64,000 nucleotides of DNA. Origin: Maribacter sedimenticola (lineage in GTDB: Bacteria; Bacteroidota; Bacteroidia; Flavobacteriales; Flavobacteriaceae). The notes beneath the pieces are model-generated. The model was not told the DNA's origin. It ran no database searches and was given only the letters and a program-made list of their open reading frames with translations. The position numbers and the translations under genes are program-made. This document shows, one piece after another, positions 45,653 through 54,816 of the stretch. How positions within the stretch are numbered: position 1 is the first letter of the stretch; each line of letters begins with the position of its first letter. The DNA is taken from contig NZ_FZNV01000007.1 in NCBI RefSeq assembly GCF_900188415.1, positions 1-64,000 of the forward strand. The letters are read 5' to 3'.

Positions 45653-46664
45653 ATCCAGCGTTTTCCAAAGGGTCATTTTCCGCTTCAGTTCCTTAATTTC
45701 TAAATTAAAATGTTTATGTCAATTACCTACAATCTTTGTCCTCATGCTATTGGTATTGAACATTCATTGCAAGACCGAAAAAAAGACCGAAAACATCCAA
45801 ATTAAAAATATACAGGACCAAGCCCAAACTTTTACCACTCCTTTGGGCAAGGAATTCAAGATTGAAAACCCATCCCAAAAAATATTGGACCAATACACTG
45901 AAGCTAAAGCTACCTACGAAAAATATCCGGACAGCATAGAAGCAATAATATGGTACGGTAGGAGAACGGCCTATCTTGGCCATTATGATGATGCCATTAC
46001 CGTTTATTCCAAGGGCATAGCACAATTTCCCAATGAACCTAGATTATATAGGCATCGCGGTCATAGGTATATCTCCGTTCGTAAATTTGATGAAGCCATA
46101 GCGGATTTGGAGTATGCCGGTAAATTAATTGATGGGACAGTGAATACCATTGAACCGGATGGGATGCCCAATGCCAAAAATATTCCCGTAAGTACGCTAC
46201 ATGGCAATATATGGTATCACTTAGGACTTGCCTATTACTTAAAACATGATTATGAAAAAGCATTTGATGCCTATGTGAAATGTAGAAAATCCGGCACATT
46301 ACCGGATAATATTGTTTCTAGTACCCATTGGCTATATATGATTCAACGCAGATTAGGAAACAAAGAATTGGCCAATGAAATGTTAAGACCAATTACCCCA
46401 CATATGGATGTCATTGAAAATCAGAGTTATTATCGACTATGCAAACTCTATAAGAATATGGTTCCTGTAGATTCCTTACTACAAATTGGTACAGGAAGCC
46501 CGACTAACGATGCAGTTTCCTACGGGGTAGCCAATTGGTATTTCTATAATGGGGATAAGAAAACGGCCAAAAAACTAATGACTGACCTAGTAGAGAGTTC
46601 CGCATGGAGTTCATTTGGATATATTGCTGCCGAAAGTGACCTTTTACATTATTTTCAAAAGTGA
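45645..46664 (+). CDS. TPR lipoprotein or membrane-anchored protein
   Basis: 339 residues from ATG 45645, which overlaps the upstream stop in ATGATTAA; other in-frame starts lie 12 and 24 bp earlier. A hydrophobic stretch (LPTIFVLMLLVLNIH) ends at Cys42, a possible lipobox after an unusually long N-region. The rest is helical with tetratricopeptide repeats: DSIEAIIWYGRRTAYLGHYD, EPRLYRHRGHRYISVRKFDE and GNIWYHLGLAYYLKHDYEK. TPR domains bind proteins, so it probably assists the propeller/cytochrome enzyme encoded just before it. Confidence 0.8.
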   Translation: MIKSSVFQRVIFRFSSLISKLKCLCQLPTIFVLMLLVLNIHCKTEKKTENIQIKNIQDQAQTFTTPLGKEFKIENPSQKILDQYTEAKATYEKYPDSIEAIIWYGRRTAYLGHYDDAITVYSKGIAQFPNEPRLYRHRGHRYISVRKFDEAIADLEYAGKLIDGTVNTIEPDGMPNAKNIPVSTLHGNIWYHLGLAYYLKHDYEKAFDAYVKCRKSGTLPDNIVSSTHWLYMIQRRLGNKELANEMLRPITPHMDVIENQSYYRLCKLYKNMVPVDSLLQIGTGSPTNDAVSYGVANWYFYNGDKKTAKKLMTDLVESSAWSSFGYIAAESDLLHYFQK

Positions 46665-46693
46665 TTACATTATTCTAGGAGAACTCAAATCCT

Positions 46694-46701
46694 TACTTTT
46701 G
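46694..46701 (+). promoter_or_regulatory. Candidate -7 element for rpe
   Basis: TACTTTTG matches TAnnTTTG and lies 23 bp upstream of the rpe ATG. No clear -33 TTG seen. Confidence 0.5.
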
Positions 46702-46724
46702 TATGAACGTTTAACCCATAGAAA

Positions 46725-47375
46725 ATGAGCAAGACATTAATAGCCCCCTCACTTCTGGCAGCAGATTTCGGTAATTTACAACGAGATGTGGAAATGGTGA
46801 ATGCAAGTGAAGCAGACTGGCATCATATTGATGTTATGGATGGGGTATTTGTCCCCAATATTTCTTACGGTATGCCTGTATTAAAAGCAATTCAACAACA
46901 CGCTACAAAACCGTTGGATGTTCATTTAATGATTGTGGATCCTGACCGCTATATTGAGGAATTTGCCCGCTTAGGAGCGGCACACTTGACCGTTCACTAT
47001 GAAGCTTGTCCACATCTGCACAGAACCCTTCAAGCAATTAAATCCCATGGTATGAAAGCTGGGGTAGCCATTAACCCCCATACCAACGTGCAACTGTTGG
47101 AAGACACCATCAAGGATATTGATATTGTAATCATCATGAGCGTAAACCCCGGTTTTGGTGGTCAGTCGTTTATAGAAAACACCTATGATAAAATAAAGTC
47201 ATTGAAAGCGTTGATCACCAAAAAAAATGCTTCTACATTAATAGAGATTGATGGTGGCGTTACTACAAATAATGCGCAGAAATTGGTAGATGCAGGTGCA
47301 GACATATTAGTGGCAGGGAGTTTTGTTTTTAAAAGTCAAGATCCCCAAGCAACCATAAAAGCGCTGAAGGGATGA
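46725..47375 (+). CDS. rpe: Ribulose-phosphate 3-epimerase
   Basis: 216 residues, complete TIM barrel. Interconverts ribulose 5-phosphate and xylulose 5-phosphate in the pentose phosphate pathway. Motifs: HHIDVMDGVFVPNISYGMPV with metal-binding His and catalytic Asp, LDVHLMIVDPDRY, IIMSVNPGFGGQSF and IEIDGGVTTNNAQKLVDAGA. Its stop overlaps the next start by 4 bp (ATGA). Confidence 0.97.
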   Translation: MSKTLIAPSLLAADFGNLQRDVEMVNASEADWHHIDVMDGVFVPNISYGMPVLKAIQQHATKPLDVHLMIVDPDRYIEEFARLGAAHLTVHYEACPHLHRTLQAIKSHGMKAGVAINPHTNVQLLEDTIKDIDIVIIMSVNPGFGGQSFIENTYDKIKSLKALITKKNASTLIEIDGGVTTNNAQKLVDAGADILVAGSFVFKSQDPQATIKALKG

Positions 47376-48346
47376 AAACAGCATATGACCTTATCATCAT
47401 TGGTGGCGGACCTATAGGAATTGCATGTGGATTGGAAGCCAAAAAAAACGGGCTGGATTACCTCATTTTAGAAAAAGGCCCTATAGTAAACTCTTTGTTT
47501 CATTATCCCACCAATATGCAATTTTTTTCTTCTTCTGAAAAATTGGAGATTGATGAAATACCTTTTATAAGTAAAGAGGCCAAACCCAAAAGGGATGAAG
47601 CTTTGGAATACTACAGACGTATCGTTACTTCTAACAAATTGAACATGCATTTGTTCGAAAAAGTAGAAAGTGTAAAGAAAGAAGCTAATACATTTACTAT
47701 TATATCATCCAAAAACAAATACAACAGTAATCATATTGTATTGGCTACCGGATTTTACGACATCCCCAATCTATTGAACATTCCCGGGGAAAATTTAGAC
47801 AAGGTTGCACACTATTATGACAACCCTCATTACTACTCCGGTCAAAAAGTTGCGGTAGTAGGGGCAAGCAATTCTGCTATTGACGCCGCACTTGAATGTT
47901 GGCGAAAAGGTGCTGAAGTCACATTGGTCATTCGTGGTGATGAAGTTGGGCAACGTGTAAAATATTGGGTAAGACCAGATATCATTAATAGAATTGAGGA
48001 AAGTAGCATTAAGGCATATTACAAATCTACACTTGTGCGTATTGAAGAACACTCAATAACACTTCAAGTAGAAGGTAAGGAAATAAGCATTGAAAATGAT
48101 TTTGTACTGGCATTAACAGGTTACAAACCAAATTTCCACTTTTTGGAGATGTTGGGCGTCCACATCAGTGATGATGATAAAAAGCTGCCACAATATGACC
48201 CTGAAAGTATGGAAACCAATGTGGAAGGACTTTACTTGGCGGGCGTTATCTGTGGCGGTATGGAAACCCATAAATGGTTTATAGAAAACTCAAGGGTTCA
48301 CGCCAAATTAATTGTTAAGGATATACTTTCAAAACAATCCGTGTAA
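47372..48346 (+). CDS. ypdA: YpdA-family bacillithiol disulfide reductase-like flavoprotein
   Basis: 324 residues. Two dinucleotide-binding sites: FAD at IIGGGPIGIACGLEAKKNG and NADPH at VVGASNSAIDAALECWRKGA, plus a C-terminal FAD contact in GLYLAGVICGGMETHKWFIE. Recognisable YpdA stretches are SLFHYPTNMQFFSSSEKLEI and FALTGYKPN-like VLALTGYKPNFHFL. In Firmicutes the enzyme reduces oxidised bacillithiol with NADPH; bacillithiol also occurs in many flavobacteria. Coupling to rpe may link it to the pathway that makes NADPH; this is inference. Confidence 0.88.
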   Translation: MKTAYDLIIIGGGPIGIACGLEAKKNGLDYLILEKGPIVNSLFHYPTNMQFFSSSEKLEIDEIPFISKEAKPKRDEALEYYRRIVTSNKLNMHLFEKVESVKKEANTFTIISSKNKYNSNHIVLATGFYDIPNLLNIPGENLDKVAHYYDNPHYYSGQKVAVVGASNSAIDAALECWRKGAEVTLVIRGDEVGQRVKYWVRPDIINRIEESSIKAYYKSTLVRIEEHSITLQVEGKEISIENDFVLALTGYKPNFHFLEMLGVHISDDDKKLPQYDPESMETNVEGLYLAGVICGGMETHKWFIENSRVHAKLIVKDILSKQSV

Positions 48347-48360
48347 TTTCTAATTTTTAA

Positions 48361-48398
48361 AAAAAAGCATTGGCTATCAGTTAACCAATGCTTTTTTT
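48361..48398. terminator. Bidirectional terminator between ypdA and the efflux operon
   Basis: 13-bp stem AAAAAAGCATTGG with complement around an 11-nt loop, with A/T runs on both sides. Confidence 0.9.
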
Positions 48399-48410
48399 AG
48401 TATAAAACTA

Positions 48411-49814
48411 TTATTGCCATCCACCCCCTAAAGCTTCATATAAGTCTACTATAGACTGTAATCTGGCATACTTTGTTCCGGTAAGGTCAAGGTTGGTACT
48501 CAAAGTATTTTGTCTAGCATTCAAAACTTCCAAATAATTGGCCAAACCATTATCCAATAATTCTTGTGAATATTCCCTGGCCACGGTATATGCCTCATAT
48601 TCTTTTTGTTTCACCTTAATTTTATCCAATGCCGCATTATAGGAATAAAGTGCATCTGAAACCTCTTTGGATGCATTGAGCAATGTATATTTAAACTGTA
48701 ACTTGGCTTGTTCTTGGTTTGCTTTGGCAACTTCATACTGGGTCCTTATCTTTCTTCCGTTCAATAGTGGTTGGGTCAATCCCCCTACTATGGTGGTGAA
48801 TAAGGAACTGGAATCAAACAACTTATCAAAATCCAAGCTTTGGAGTCCGCCGTTAGCGGTCAAGGTCAGTGAAGGGTAGAAATTACTACGCGCCACATTG
48901 CTCAATTCAAAAGAATTTAACAATGCATACTCCGCGGCTATAACATCTGGTCTATTTGCCAAAAGTTCATATGGAACTCCTGTTTTTAAAGGAGTAGAAA
49001 TTTTCTGTTCATCTAAACTGCTACGGGCAATATCCTTAGGCTCACTTCCCAGTAAAATGGACAAAGAATTTTCCAATAAACGTACATTGTTCTTTAAATC
49101 GATTAAAATTGCTTGGGCGGTATACAATTGGGCTTCGGTCTGCTTTACCCCAACTTCCGTAACATTTCCGGCCTCCTTTAAGGCTTTGGTAGTCTCCAAA
49201 CCGCTTTCCCTGGTCGCTATGGTCAATTCAGTAATGGCAATCTGCTCATCCAGACTTAACAATTGATAATATAACGAAGCTATATTTGCTACCAATCTGC
49301 TCTTTACAGCCTTGTGCGCAGCTACAGATTGTAAATATGTAGCCTCATTGGCTCGTTTATTACTTCTTATTTTTCCCCAAATATCCGCTTCCCAAGACAA
49401 TCCACCGCTTAATTGATATTGGTCCAATCTATCAAACTGTCCACCAAATTGACTATTGGCAGAAAGCTCATTGTGGGTATATTGTGCAGAAGCATTTAGC
49501 GTAGGCAAATAACCTGCCTTACCTTGCTTTAAATACGCCTCGGCAATCATAATTTGCTGAATGGCCTGCCTAATATCTATGTTATTGGTTAAGCCCTCTT
49601 CTATATACCCCTGCAATATTGGGTCCGTAAATAGCTGTTTCCAAGAAATGGCGGCTATAGAAACACTATCCTTTTGTAATGAATCGGTCCTAAAGTATTG
49701 GGCGTTCAACAATTCACTTTCCGGACGCTCATAAGTTTTCGCCGAAAAGCAGGATACCAATAATAACGGTAATATTATTACGCTTGTAATTCTTATAATC
49801 TTTGAAAATTTCAT
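48411..49814 (-). CDS. RND efflux outer-membrane factor (OprM/NodT type), lipoprotein
   Basis: 467 residues from ATG 49814, chosen because it gives a lipoprotein signal ending LLLVSC (Cys22) and avoids overlap with the pump gene; the longer frame starts at 49835. Two OEP repeats are seen, with DPILQGYIEEGLTNNIDIRQ and LANRPDVIAAEYALLNSFEL. It closes with the family segment LEVLNARQNTLSTNLDLTG and LYEALGGGW. It forms the outer-membrane channel of the tripartite pump encoded upstream. Gap to the pump gene is 10 bp. Confidence 0.94.
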   Translation of the reverse strand: MKFSKIIRITSVIILPLLLVSCFSAKTYERPESELLNAQYFRTDSLQKDSVSIAAISWKQLFTDPILQGYIEEGLTNNIDIRQAIQQIMIAEAYLKQGKAGYLPTLNASAQYTHNELSANSQFGGQFDRLDQYQLSGGLSWEADIWGKIRSNKRANEATYLQSVAAHKAVKSRLVANIASLYYQLLSLDEQIAITELTIATRESGLETTKALKEAGNVTEVGVKQTEAQLYTAQAILIDLKNNVRLLENSLSILLGSEPKDIARSSLDEQKISTPLKTGVPYELLANRPDVIAAEYALLNSFELSNVARSNFYPSLTLTANGGLQSLDFDKLFDSSSLFTTIVGGLTQPLLNGRKIRTQYEVAKANQEQAKLQFKYTLLNASKEVSDALYSYNAALDKIKVKQKEYEAYTVAREYSQELLDNGLANYLEVLNARQNTLSTNLDLTGTKYARLQSIVDLYEALGGGWQ

Positions 49815-49824
49815 ATGCTTACAA

Positions 49825-52800
49825 TTATTCTGCATTTTCTAATTTGTTTGTACTTGGGGCTCCACTTACTTTTTCCTGTAACCATTGAAAAAGAATAAAC
49901 AAAATGGGTATTACGAACACTCCCGTAACAGTTCCTATCAATAACCCGCCTACGGCTCCCGTACCGATAGACCTGTTGCCAGCGGCACCAACTCCATTTG
50001 CCAATACCAGCGGCATTAAACCGAGGATAAATGCAAACGAGGTCATTAAGATTGGACGCAATCGTGATTCTGCCCCCTGCATTGCTGCATCTACGATACT
50101 GATATCTTCACGTCTTCGCTGCAAAGCAAATTCTACGATCAAAATAGCATTCTTGGCCAATAGGCCCACAAGCATAATCAAGGCAATTTGAAAGTAAATA
50201 TTGTTTTGAAGGCCTGCCAATTGAGTGGTAAAATATGCCCCAAACACCCCTAATGGTAGGGAAAGCAAAACCGAAAACGGGATGAGATAACTTTCATATT
50301 GTGCGGCCAATAAAAAGTACACAAATACCAAGGACAATAAAAAGATTGTCGTCGTCTGGTCACCTGCATTGACTTCTTCCCTTGTAAGACCTGAATAGGC
50401 AGTGGTATAATTTACGGGTAGGGTAGCCGCAACCTCTTCCACTGCCGCAATGGCATCACCGGTACTAAAACCAGGATTGGTGGCCGCGGTAATTTTGGTA
50501 GAGTTAAACAGATTGAACCGTGTAACAGATTGGGGACCGTATACCCTTTTCATAGTAATGAACTCCGTTATGGGTGTCATTACTCCTGCATTGGTCCTTA
50601 CATACATTTGATCTAGATTGTCTATGCCTGCACGGTCTTCTGGCAATGCCTGCACATAGACCCTGTATTGTTTTCCAAACCTTGAAAAATCCGATGCAAA
50701 AATACTTCCTATATATCCTTGTAGTGTTGAAAAGATACTGCTTACGGAAACTCCCAATTCTTTGGCCCTGGGTACGTTAAGCTCTAGCTCATACTGTGGA
50801 TATTTAGTGTTGAAGGATGATTGTGCATATTGTATCTCGGGACGCTGCATCAATTTGGTAATAAATTCCTGATTGGTTTTATCCAAATCCTCAAAACTAC
50901 CACTGGACTGGTCCAACAAGTTTACCTCTACACCTGCGGAATTTCCAAAACCTGGAATACTAGGTGGTGCAAAGAAAATGATATTCGCTTCAGGGATGGT
51001 AGCCGCTGCCCCAAACATTTGTGCGGTAATATTCTGAATGGACAATGAATCTGCACTACGTTCGTCCCAATCCTGTAAACGAACAAATCCTAGACCATAA
51101 TTACTTCCCGAACCCCCTAAAAAACTTCGGCCTTCAATTACAGAGCCTTCCAAAACGCCAGGTATTTGTTTTAACTTGGCATACAGTTCCTGGTTAACGG
51201 CATGGGTTCTATCTATGGATGAACCTGCAGGCAATTCTACATTGATAAATACAATGGCCCTATCCTCATCAGGTACAAATCCGGTTTTGACATTGCCAGA
51301 TGACCACCAGATACCCACAACGGCCAAAATCAATATGACAGCGGTTACCCATTTATTCCTATATAAAAAATGTACCGCTTTACCATACTTTTGGGTAGTA
51401 GCCTTAAAACCGGCGTTAAATGCATCGAAGAATCGTTGTATAAAATTTTTGCTTTTTTCATGTTCCTCTTTATGCGGCTTTAACAAAAGGGCACACAATG
51501 CCGGTGACAACGTCAATGCATTTACTGCGGAAATCATAATAGCCACGATTAACGTTACCCCAAATTGCTCATAGAAAACCCCGGTAGGACCTTGTACAAA
51601 AGTTACCGGAATAAATACTGCAGCCATGACCAAGGTAATGGATATGATAGCTCCTGATATTTCGTTCATTGCCGTAATAGTGGCCTTTTTGGCATCCTGT
51701 GCCCCTTCATCCAATTTTGCGTGTACGGCTTCTACCACTACAATGGCATCATCTACCACAATACCTATGGCCAATACTAAAGCAAACAAGGTTAACAGGT
51801 TTACTGAATATCCAAAGAGATTTAAAAAGAAAAATGTACCTATAATGGACACGGGCACCGCTATTGCAGGAATTAAGGTGGACCTAAAATCCTGAAGGAA
51901 AATAAATACAACCAAGAATACCAATAAAAATGCCTCTATCAATGTACTGACCACTTTTTCTATAGATGCGTTCAAAAAATTGTTGGTATTATAGGGGATA
52001 AAGATTTCCATACCCTCTGGCATATTTTGCTCTATAATCTCCAATTTGTCCTCTATGGCATTGATAATGTCACTGGCATTGGAACCTTTGGTCTGGAAAA
52101 TACCCAAATTCACTGCCGGATGACCGGAAGTCGTAGAACCGGATGCATAGGATTGTGCCCCTAATTCAATATCCGCAATATCCTCTAACCGTAAAAAACG
52201 TCCATTATCCAGTGCTTTTACGATAATATTGCTGTACTGTTCCTCGGTTTTAAAACGGCCGGAATACTTAATGGTGTAACTAAAGGCCTGTCCATCATTT
52301 TCACCCAACGAACCTGCCGCAGCTTCTAAACTTTGTTCATTCAACACAGCTGTTACATCTGATGGTATAAGTCCATAAGCAGCCAATTTTTCCGGTTGCA
52401 ACCAAATACGCATGGCATAGTCCTTAGAGCCAAATACGTTTACATTACCTACTCCGTTAACACGTTGAAATTCAGGTATGACATTTATTTTTAAGTAATT
52501 CTGAATAAATGTTTCATCATAATCCGGATTACTGCTATAGAATGACAAAAACATTAATGCACTAGTCTGCTGCTTTTGTGTGGTTACCCCTGTCTGGATA
52601 ACGGCTTGGGGTAAAAATGCATTTGCACGGGCCACCCTGTTCTGCACATTGACCGCCGCAATATCCGGGTCCACATCTTGGTCGAAAAATACATCAATGG
52701 ATGCCGTACCACTATTGGTGGCCGTAGAGGTCAAATAGGTCATACCCTCTACCCCATTTATTTGCTCTTCCAACGGAATAATAACACTTTCCAATATGGT

Positions 52801-52965
52801 CTCTGCACTTGCACCGGGATAACTGGCACTTACGTTTATAGTGGGTGGTGCTATATCAGGATATTGGGTAATGGGCAAGGTATATAACCCTAACACTCCT
52901 AGAATTACGATAATAATGGATATTACCGTAGATAAAACGGGACGTTCTATAAATTTTTTTAACAT
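49825..52965 (-). CDS. RND multidrug efflux transporter, HAE1 (AcrB) family
   Basis: 1046 residues, full length for AcrB-type pumps with twelve membrane helices and two large periplasmic loops. The proton-relay Asp pair is in LAIGIVVDDAIVVVEAVHAK; other motifs are QYPDIAPPTINVSASYPGAS, GVGNVNVFGSKDYAMRIW and the second-half GLLAKNAILIVEFALQRR. It exports drugs, dyes, bile-like compounds or other amphiphiles using the proton gradient. The substrate cannot be inferred. Encoded between adaptor and outer-membrane channel. Confidence 0.96.
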   Translation of the reverse strand: MLKKFIERPVLSTVISIIIVILGVLGLYTLPITQYPDIAPPTINVSASYPGASAETILESVIIPLEEQINGVEGMTYLTSTATNSGTASIDVFFDQDVDPDIAAVNVQNRVARANAFLPQAVIQTGVTTQKQQTSALMFLSFYSSNPDYDETFIQNYLKINVIPEFQRVNGVGNVNVFGSKDYAMRIWLQPEKLAAYGLIPSDVTAVLNEQSLEAAAGSLGENDGQAFSYTIKYSGRFKTEEQYSNIIVKALDNGRFLRLEDIADIELGAQSYASGSTTSGHPAVNLGIFQTKGSNASDIINAIEDKLEIIEQNMPEGMEIFIPYNTNNFLNASIEKVVSTLIEAFLLVFLVVFIFLQDFRSTLIPAIAVPVSIIGTFFFLNLFGYSVNLLTLFALVLAIGIVVDDAIVVVEAVHAKLDEGAQDAKKATITAMNEISGAIISITLVMAAVFIPVTFVQGPTGVFYEQFGVTLIVAIMISAVNALTLSPALCALLLKPHKEEHEKSKNFIQRFFDAFNAGFKATTQKYGKAVHFLYRNKWVTAVILILAVVGIWWSSGNVKTGFVPDEDRAIVFINVELPAGSSIDRTHAVNQELYAKLKQIPGVLEGSVIEGRSFLGGSGSNYGLGFVRLQDWDERSADSLSIQNITAQMFGAAATIPEANIIFFAPPSIPGFGNSAGVEVNLLDQSSGSFEDLDKTNQEFITKLMQRPEIQYAQSSFNTKYPQYELELNVPRAKELGVSVSSIFSTLQGYIGSIFASDFSRFGKQYRVYVQALPEDRAGIDNLDQMYVRTNAGVMTPITEFITMKRVYGPQSVTRFNLFNSTKITAATNPGFSTGDAIAAVEEVAATLPVNYTTAYSGLTREEVNAGDQTTTIFLLSLVFVYFLLAAQYESYLIPFSVLLSLPLGVFGAYFTTQLAGLQNNIYFQIALIMLVGLLAKNAILIVEFALQRRREDISIVDAAMQGAESRLRPILMTSFAFILGLMPLVLANGVGAAGNRSIGTGAVGGLLIGTVTGVFVIPILFILFQWLQEKVSGAPSTNKLENAE

Positions 52966-52986
52966 GTTCTTTTGGTATTTGGGTAT

Positions 52987-54108
52987 TTATCTAAATACTT
53001 TTTGCATTGGCGTGGCTATGCTATCAAAGACAACGGGTTGCGGTATGATTTTGGTTTCACCCCTGATCTTATCCACTCCTGTTGCCACTATTTCATCGCC
53101 CTTCTGTATTCCACCTTCCACTAAATAAAGATTATCCACAGCGGTTATAATAGAGATAGATGTAGAAACGGCCATACTATCCTTTTTGGATACCTTATAT
53201 ACATATGTACTTCCCTGGCGTTCAAATGTACTTTCCTTGGGAACTACCAATACATCCTTAAAACGTTTTGGTATCTGTATCTTGGCGCTATTGCCATTAC
53301 TTAAAATTCTTGAAGGGTTTTTAAATTTGGCCCTGAACGTAATTGCACCAGTAGCTTCATCTACTTGGGAATTTATAGTCTCAATAGTTCCTTCTTCATC
53401 ATAAACACGACCATTGGCCAAAACCAGCTTAACCTTAGGAAGATTATTTATTTTTTCTGATATATCATCACCTTCGGTATCCTGTATAAAATCCAAATAA
53501 TCTTTTTCATTCATGGAGAAATAGGCAAAAACTTCACTTATATCAGCAACGGTGGTCAATGCTTGCTGGTCACTTGGGCTTACCAACGCCCCTCTTCTAA
53601 AACGTATAGAACCTACAAAACCATTCACCGGACTTTTAATGTTACCGTAATTTATATTTGCATTTACGGCATTGTAGGTACTTTGGGCCTGCTGAAGCTT
53701 GGCCTTGGCGGATTCTAGTTGTACGTTACTAATGATATTTTTTTCAACCAAAGGTTTTAATTTGTCCACTTCTACTTGAGCCGCATTTACATTGGCACTT
53801 GCAGCGGCGGCATCTTGTGAAAGGGATTGGGTTTCTAACCTAAAGAGCACTTCTCCCTTTCTCACTTTTTGACCTTCATCTACCAATACATCGGTTATAT
53901 AACCGGAAATCTTGGCCCTGACCTCACTATTTACTATACCTTCTATACTTGCCGGATATGTAGTATAAGAGGTTACGTCCTTGGTAGGTATGGTAACTAC
54001 CTCAAAAGGCTTGGCGACGGCCAAAGGCCCTTGGGTTTTACCCCCATCCCCACATGCGACAAGGAAGATTAATGGTATTGCTACTATGGAAAGTTTTATT
54101 TTATTCAT
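52987..54108 (-). CDS. RND efflux periplasmic adaptor (AcrA family), lipoprotein
   Basis: 373 residues from ATG 54108, which yields a lipoprotein signal ending FLVACG (Cys19) and leaves 22 bp to the regulator gene. Order: beta-barrel/lipoyl N-part (YPASIEGIVNSEVRAKISGY, DVLVDEGQKVRKGEVLFRLE), alpha-helical hairpin (~95-140), lipoyl return (NYGNIKSPVNGFVGSIRFRR), beta-barrel (GTIETINSQVDEATGAITFR), membrane-proximal domain. It bridges pump and channel in the periplasm. Confidence 0.95.
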   Translation of the reverse strand: MNKIKLSIVAIPLIFLVACGDGGKTQGPLAVAKPFEVVTIPTKDVTSYTTYPASIEGIVNSEVRAKISGYITDVLVDEGQKVRKGEVLFRLETQSLSQDAAAASANVNAAQVEVDKLKPLVEKNIISNVQLESAKAKLQQAQSTYNAVNANINYGNIKSPVNGFVGSIRFRRGALVSPSDQQALTTVADISEVFAYFSMNEKDYLDFIQDTEGDDISEKINNLPKVKLVLANGRVYDEEGTIETINSQVDEATGAITFRAKFKNPSRILSNGNSAKIQIPKRFKDVLVVPKESTFERQGSTYVYKVSKKDSMAVSTSISIITAVDNLYLVEGGIQKGDEIVATGVDKIRGETKIIPQPVVFDSIATPMQKVFR

Positions 54109-54130
54109 TTTTTTGATATGTTGGATTGAA

Positions 54131-54616
54131 TTAATTTTTGTCTTGAAATTCATTAATTTTCAGTATAGCTTGTTCCAAATTGTCTCTTTCTGATTGTAGG
54201 TAGGAAAGGAAAATACTGCCTATAAATCCTTTTTCCTGATATTTTACCGGATTGTTGTTCTTATTGAAGGTATTTACTTTTTCCGCAATCTTCAGCTCCT
54301 TGGATACCGACTCCATACGCTCTTGTAGCATATTTTTAATATAACTGCCATTGTTTCTGAAATAGCGTTTTCTATCCCCAGTTCTAGTATAGTATTCAAC
54401 GAACTTTAGTGAAACCAGCAAATTCAAATTTGTACTTACGGAACTTTTACTATTTTGGGTTATCTCCATTAATTCATCAAAAGTATACCCATCCGAAGAG
54501 GTCAAAACCAAGATAGAATAAATACGAGCTGATAATGGTGTAAGCTTATGGCGTGCCTGAAAGAACAAACCCAATTCTTCTACCAAATCCTTTTTTTCCT
54601 GTGAACAAATACCCAT
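54131..54616 (-). CDS. GbsR/MarR-type transcriptional regulator
   Basis: 161 residues with an N-terminal winged helix-turn-helix: LTPLSARIYSILVLTSSDGY, FDELMEITQNSKSSVSTNLN and LKFVEYYTRTGDRKRYFRNN (wing). The C-terminal ~70 residues are helical (MLQERMESVSKELKIAEKV) and probably dimerise. The type matches the GbsR branch of MarR proteins. As first gene of the efflux operon it most likely represses it and responds to a pump substrate; this is inference from position. Confidence 0.88.
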   Translation of the reverse strand: MGICSQEKKDLVEELGLFFQARHKLTPLSARIYSILVLTSSDGYTFDELMEITQNSKSSVSTNLNLLVSLKFVEYYTRTGDRKRYFRNNGSYIKNMLQERMESVSKELKIAEKVNTFNKNNNPVKYQEKGFIGSIFLSYLQSERDNLEQAILKINEFQDKN

Positions 54617-54633
54617 AACATTATTTTAAAAAG

Positions 54634-54666
54634 CAAAACTATAATTTAGTTCGTTAAGTTCCGAAC
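54634..54666 (-). promoter_or_regulatory. Candidate promoter and operator of the efflux operon
   Basis: On the minus strand TAGTTTTG (54634-54641) matches the -7 consensus 18 bp before the regulator ATG. Just upstream lies an inverted repeat GTTCG-N8-CGAAC (54649-54666), between the -7 and -33 positions, where a MarR-type dimer would block polymerase. No good -33 TTG at 19 bp. Confidence 0.5.
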
Positions 54667-54816
54667 CAATCATTATAAATATATGTTAATTAATTTTTCC
54701 CATAGAAATGGCAGGGTAAGCTAAGTTCTTTGTATCCGCAGATACTATTAAAAACAATAGTTTAAGGGTTTATACGTTATTAATAAATAATTTTCTCCCC
54801 ACAATAAATTAGAACT

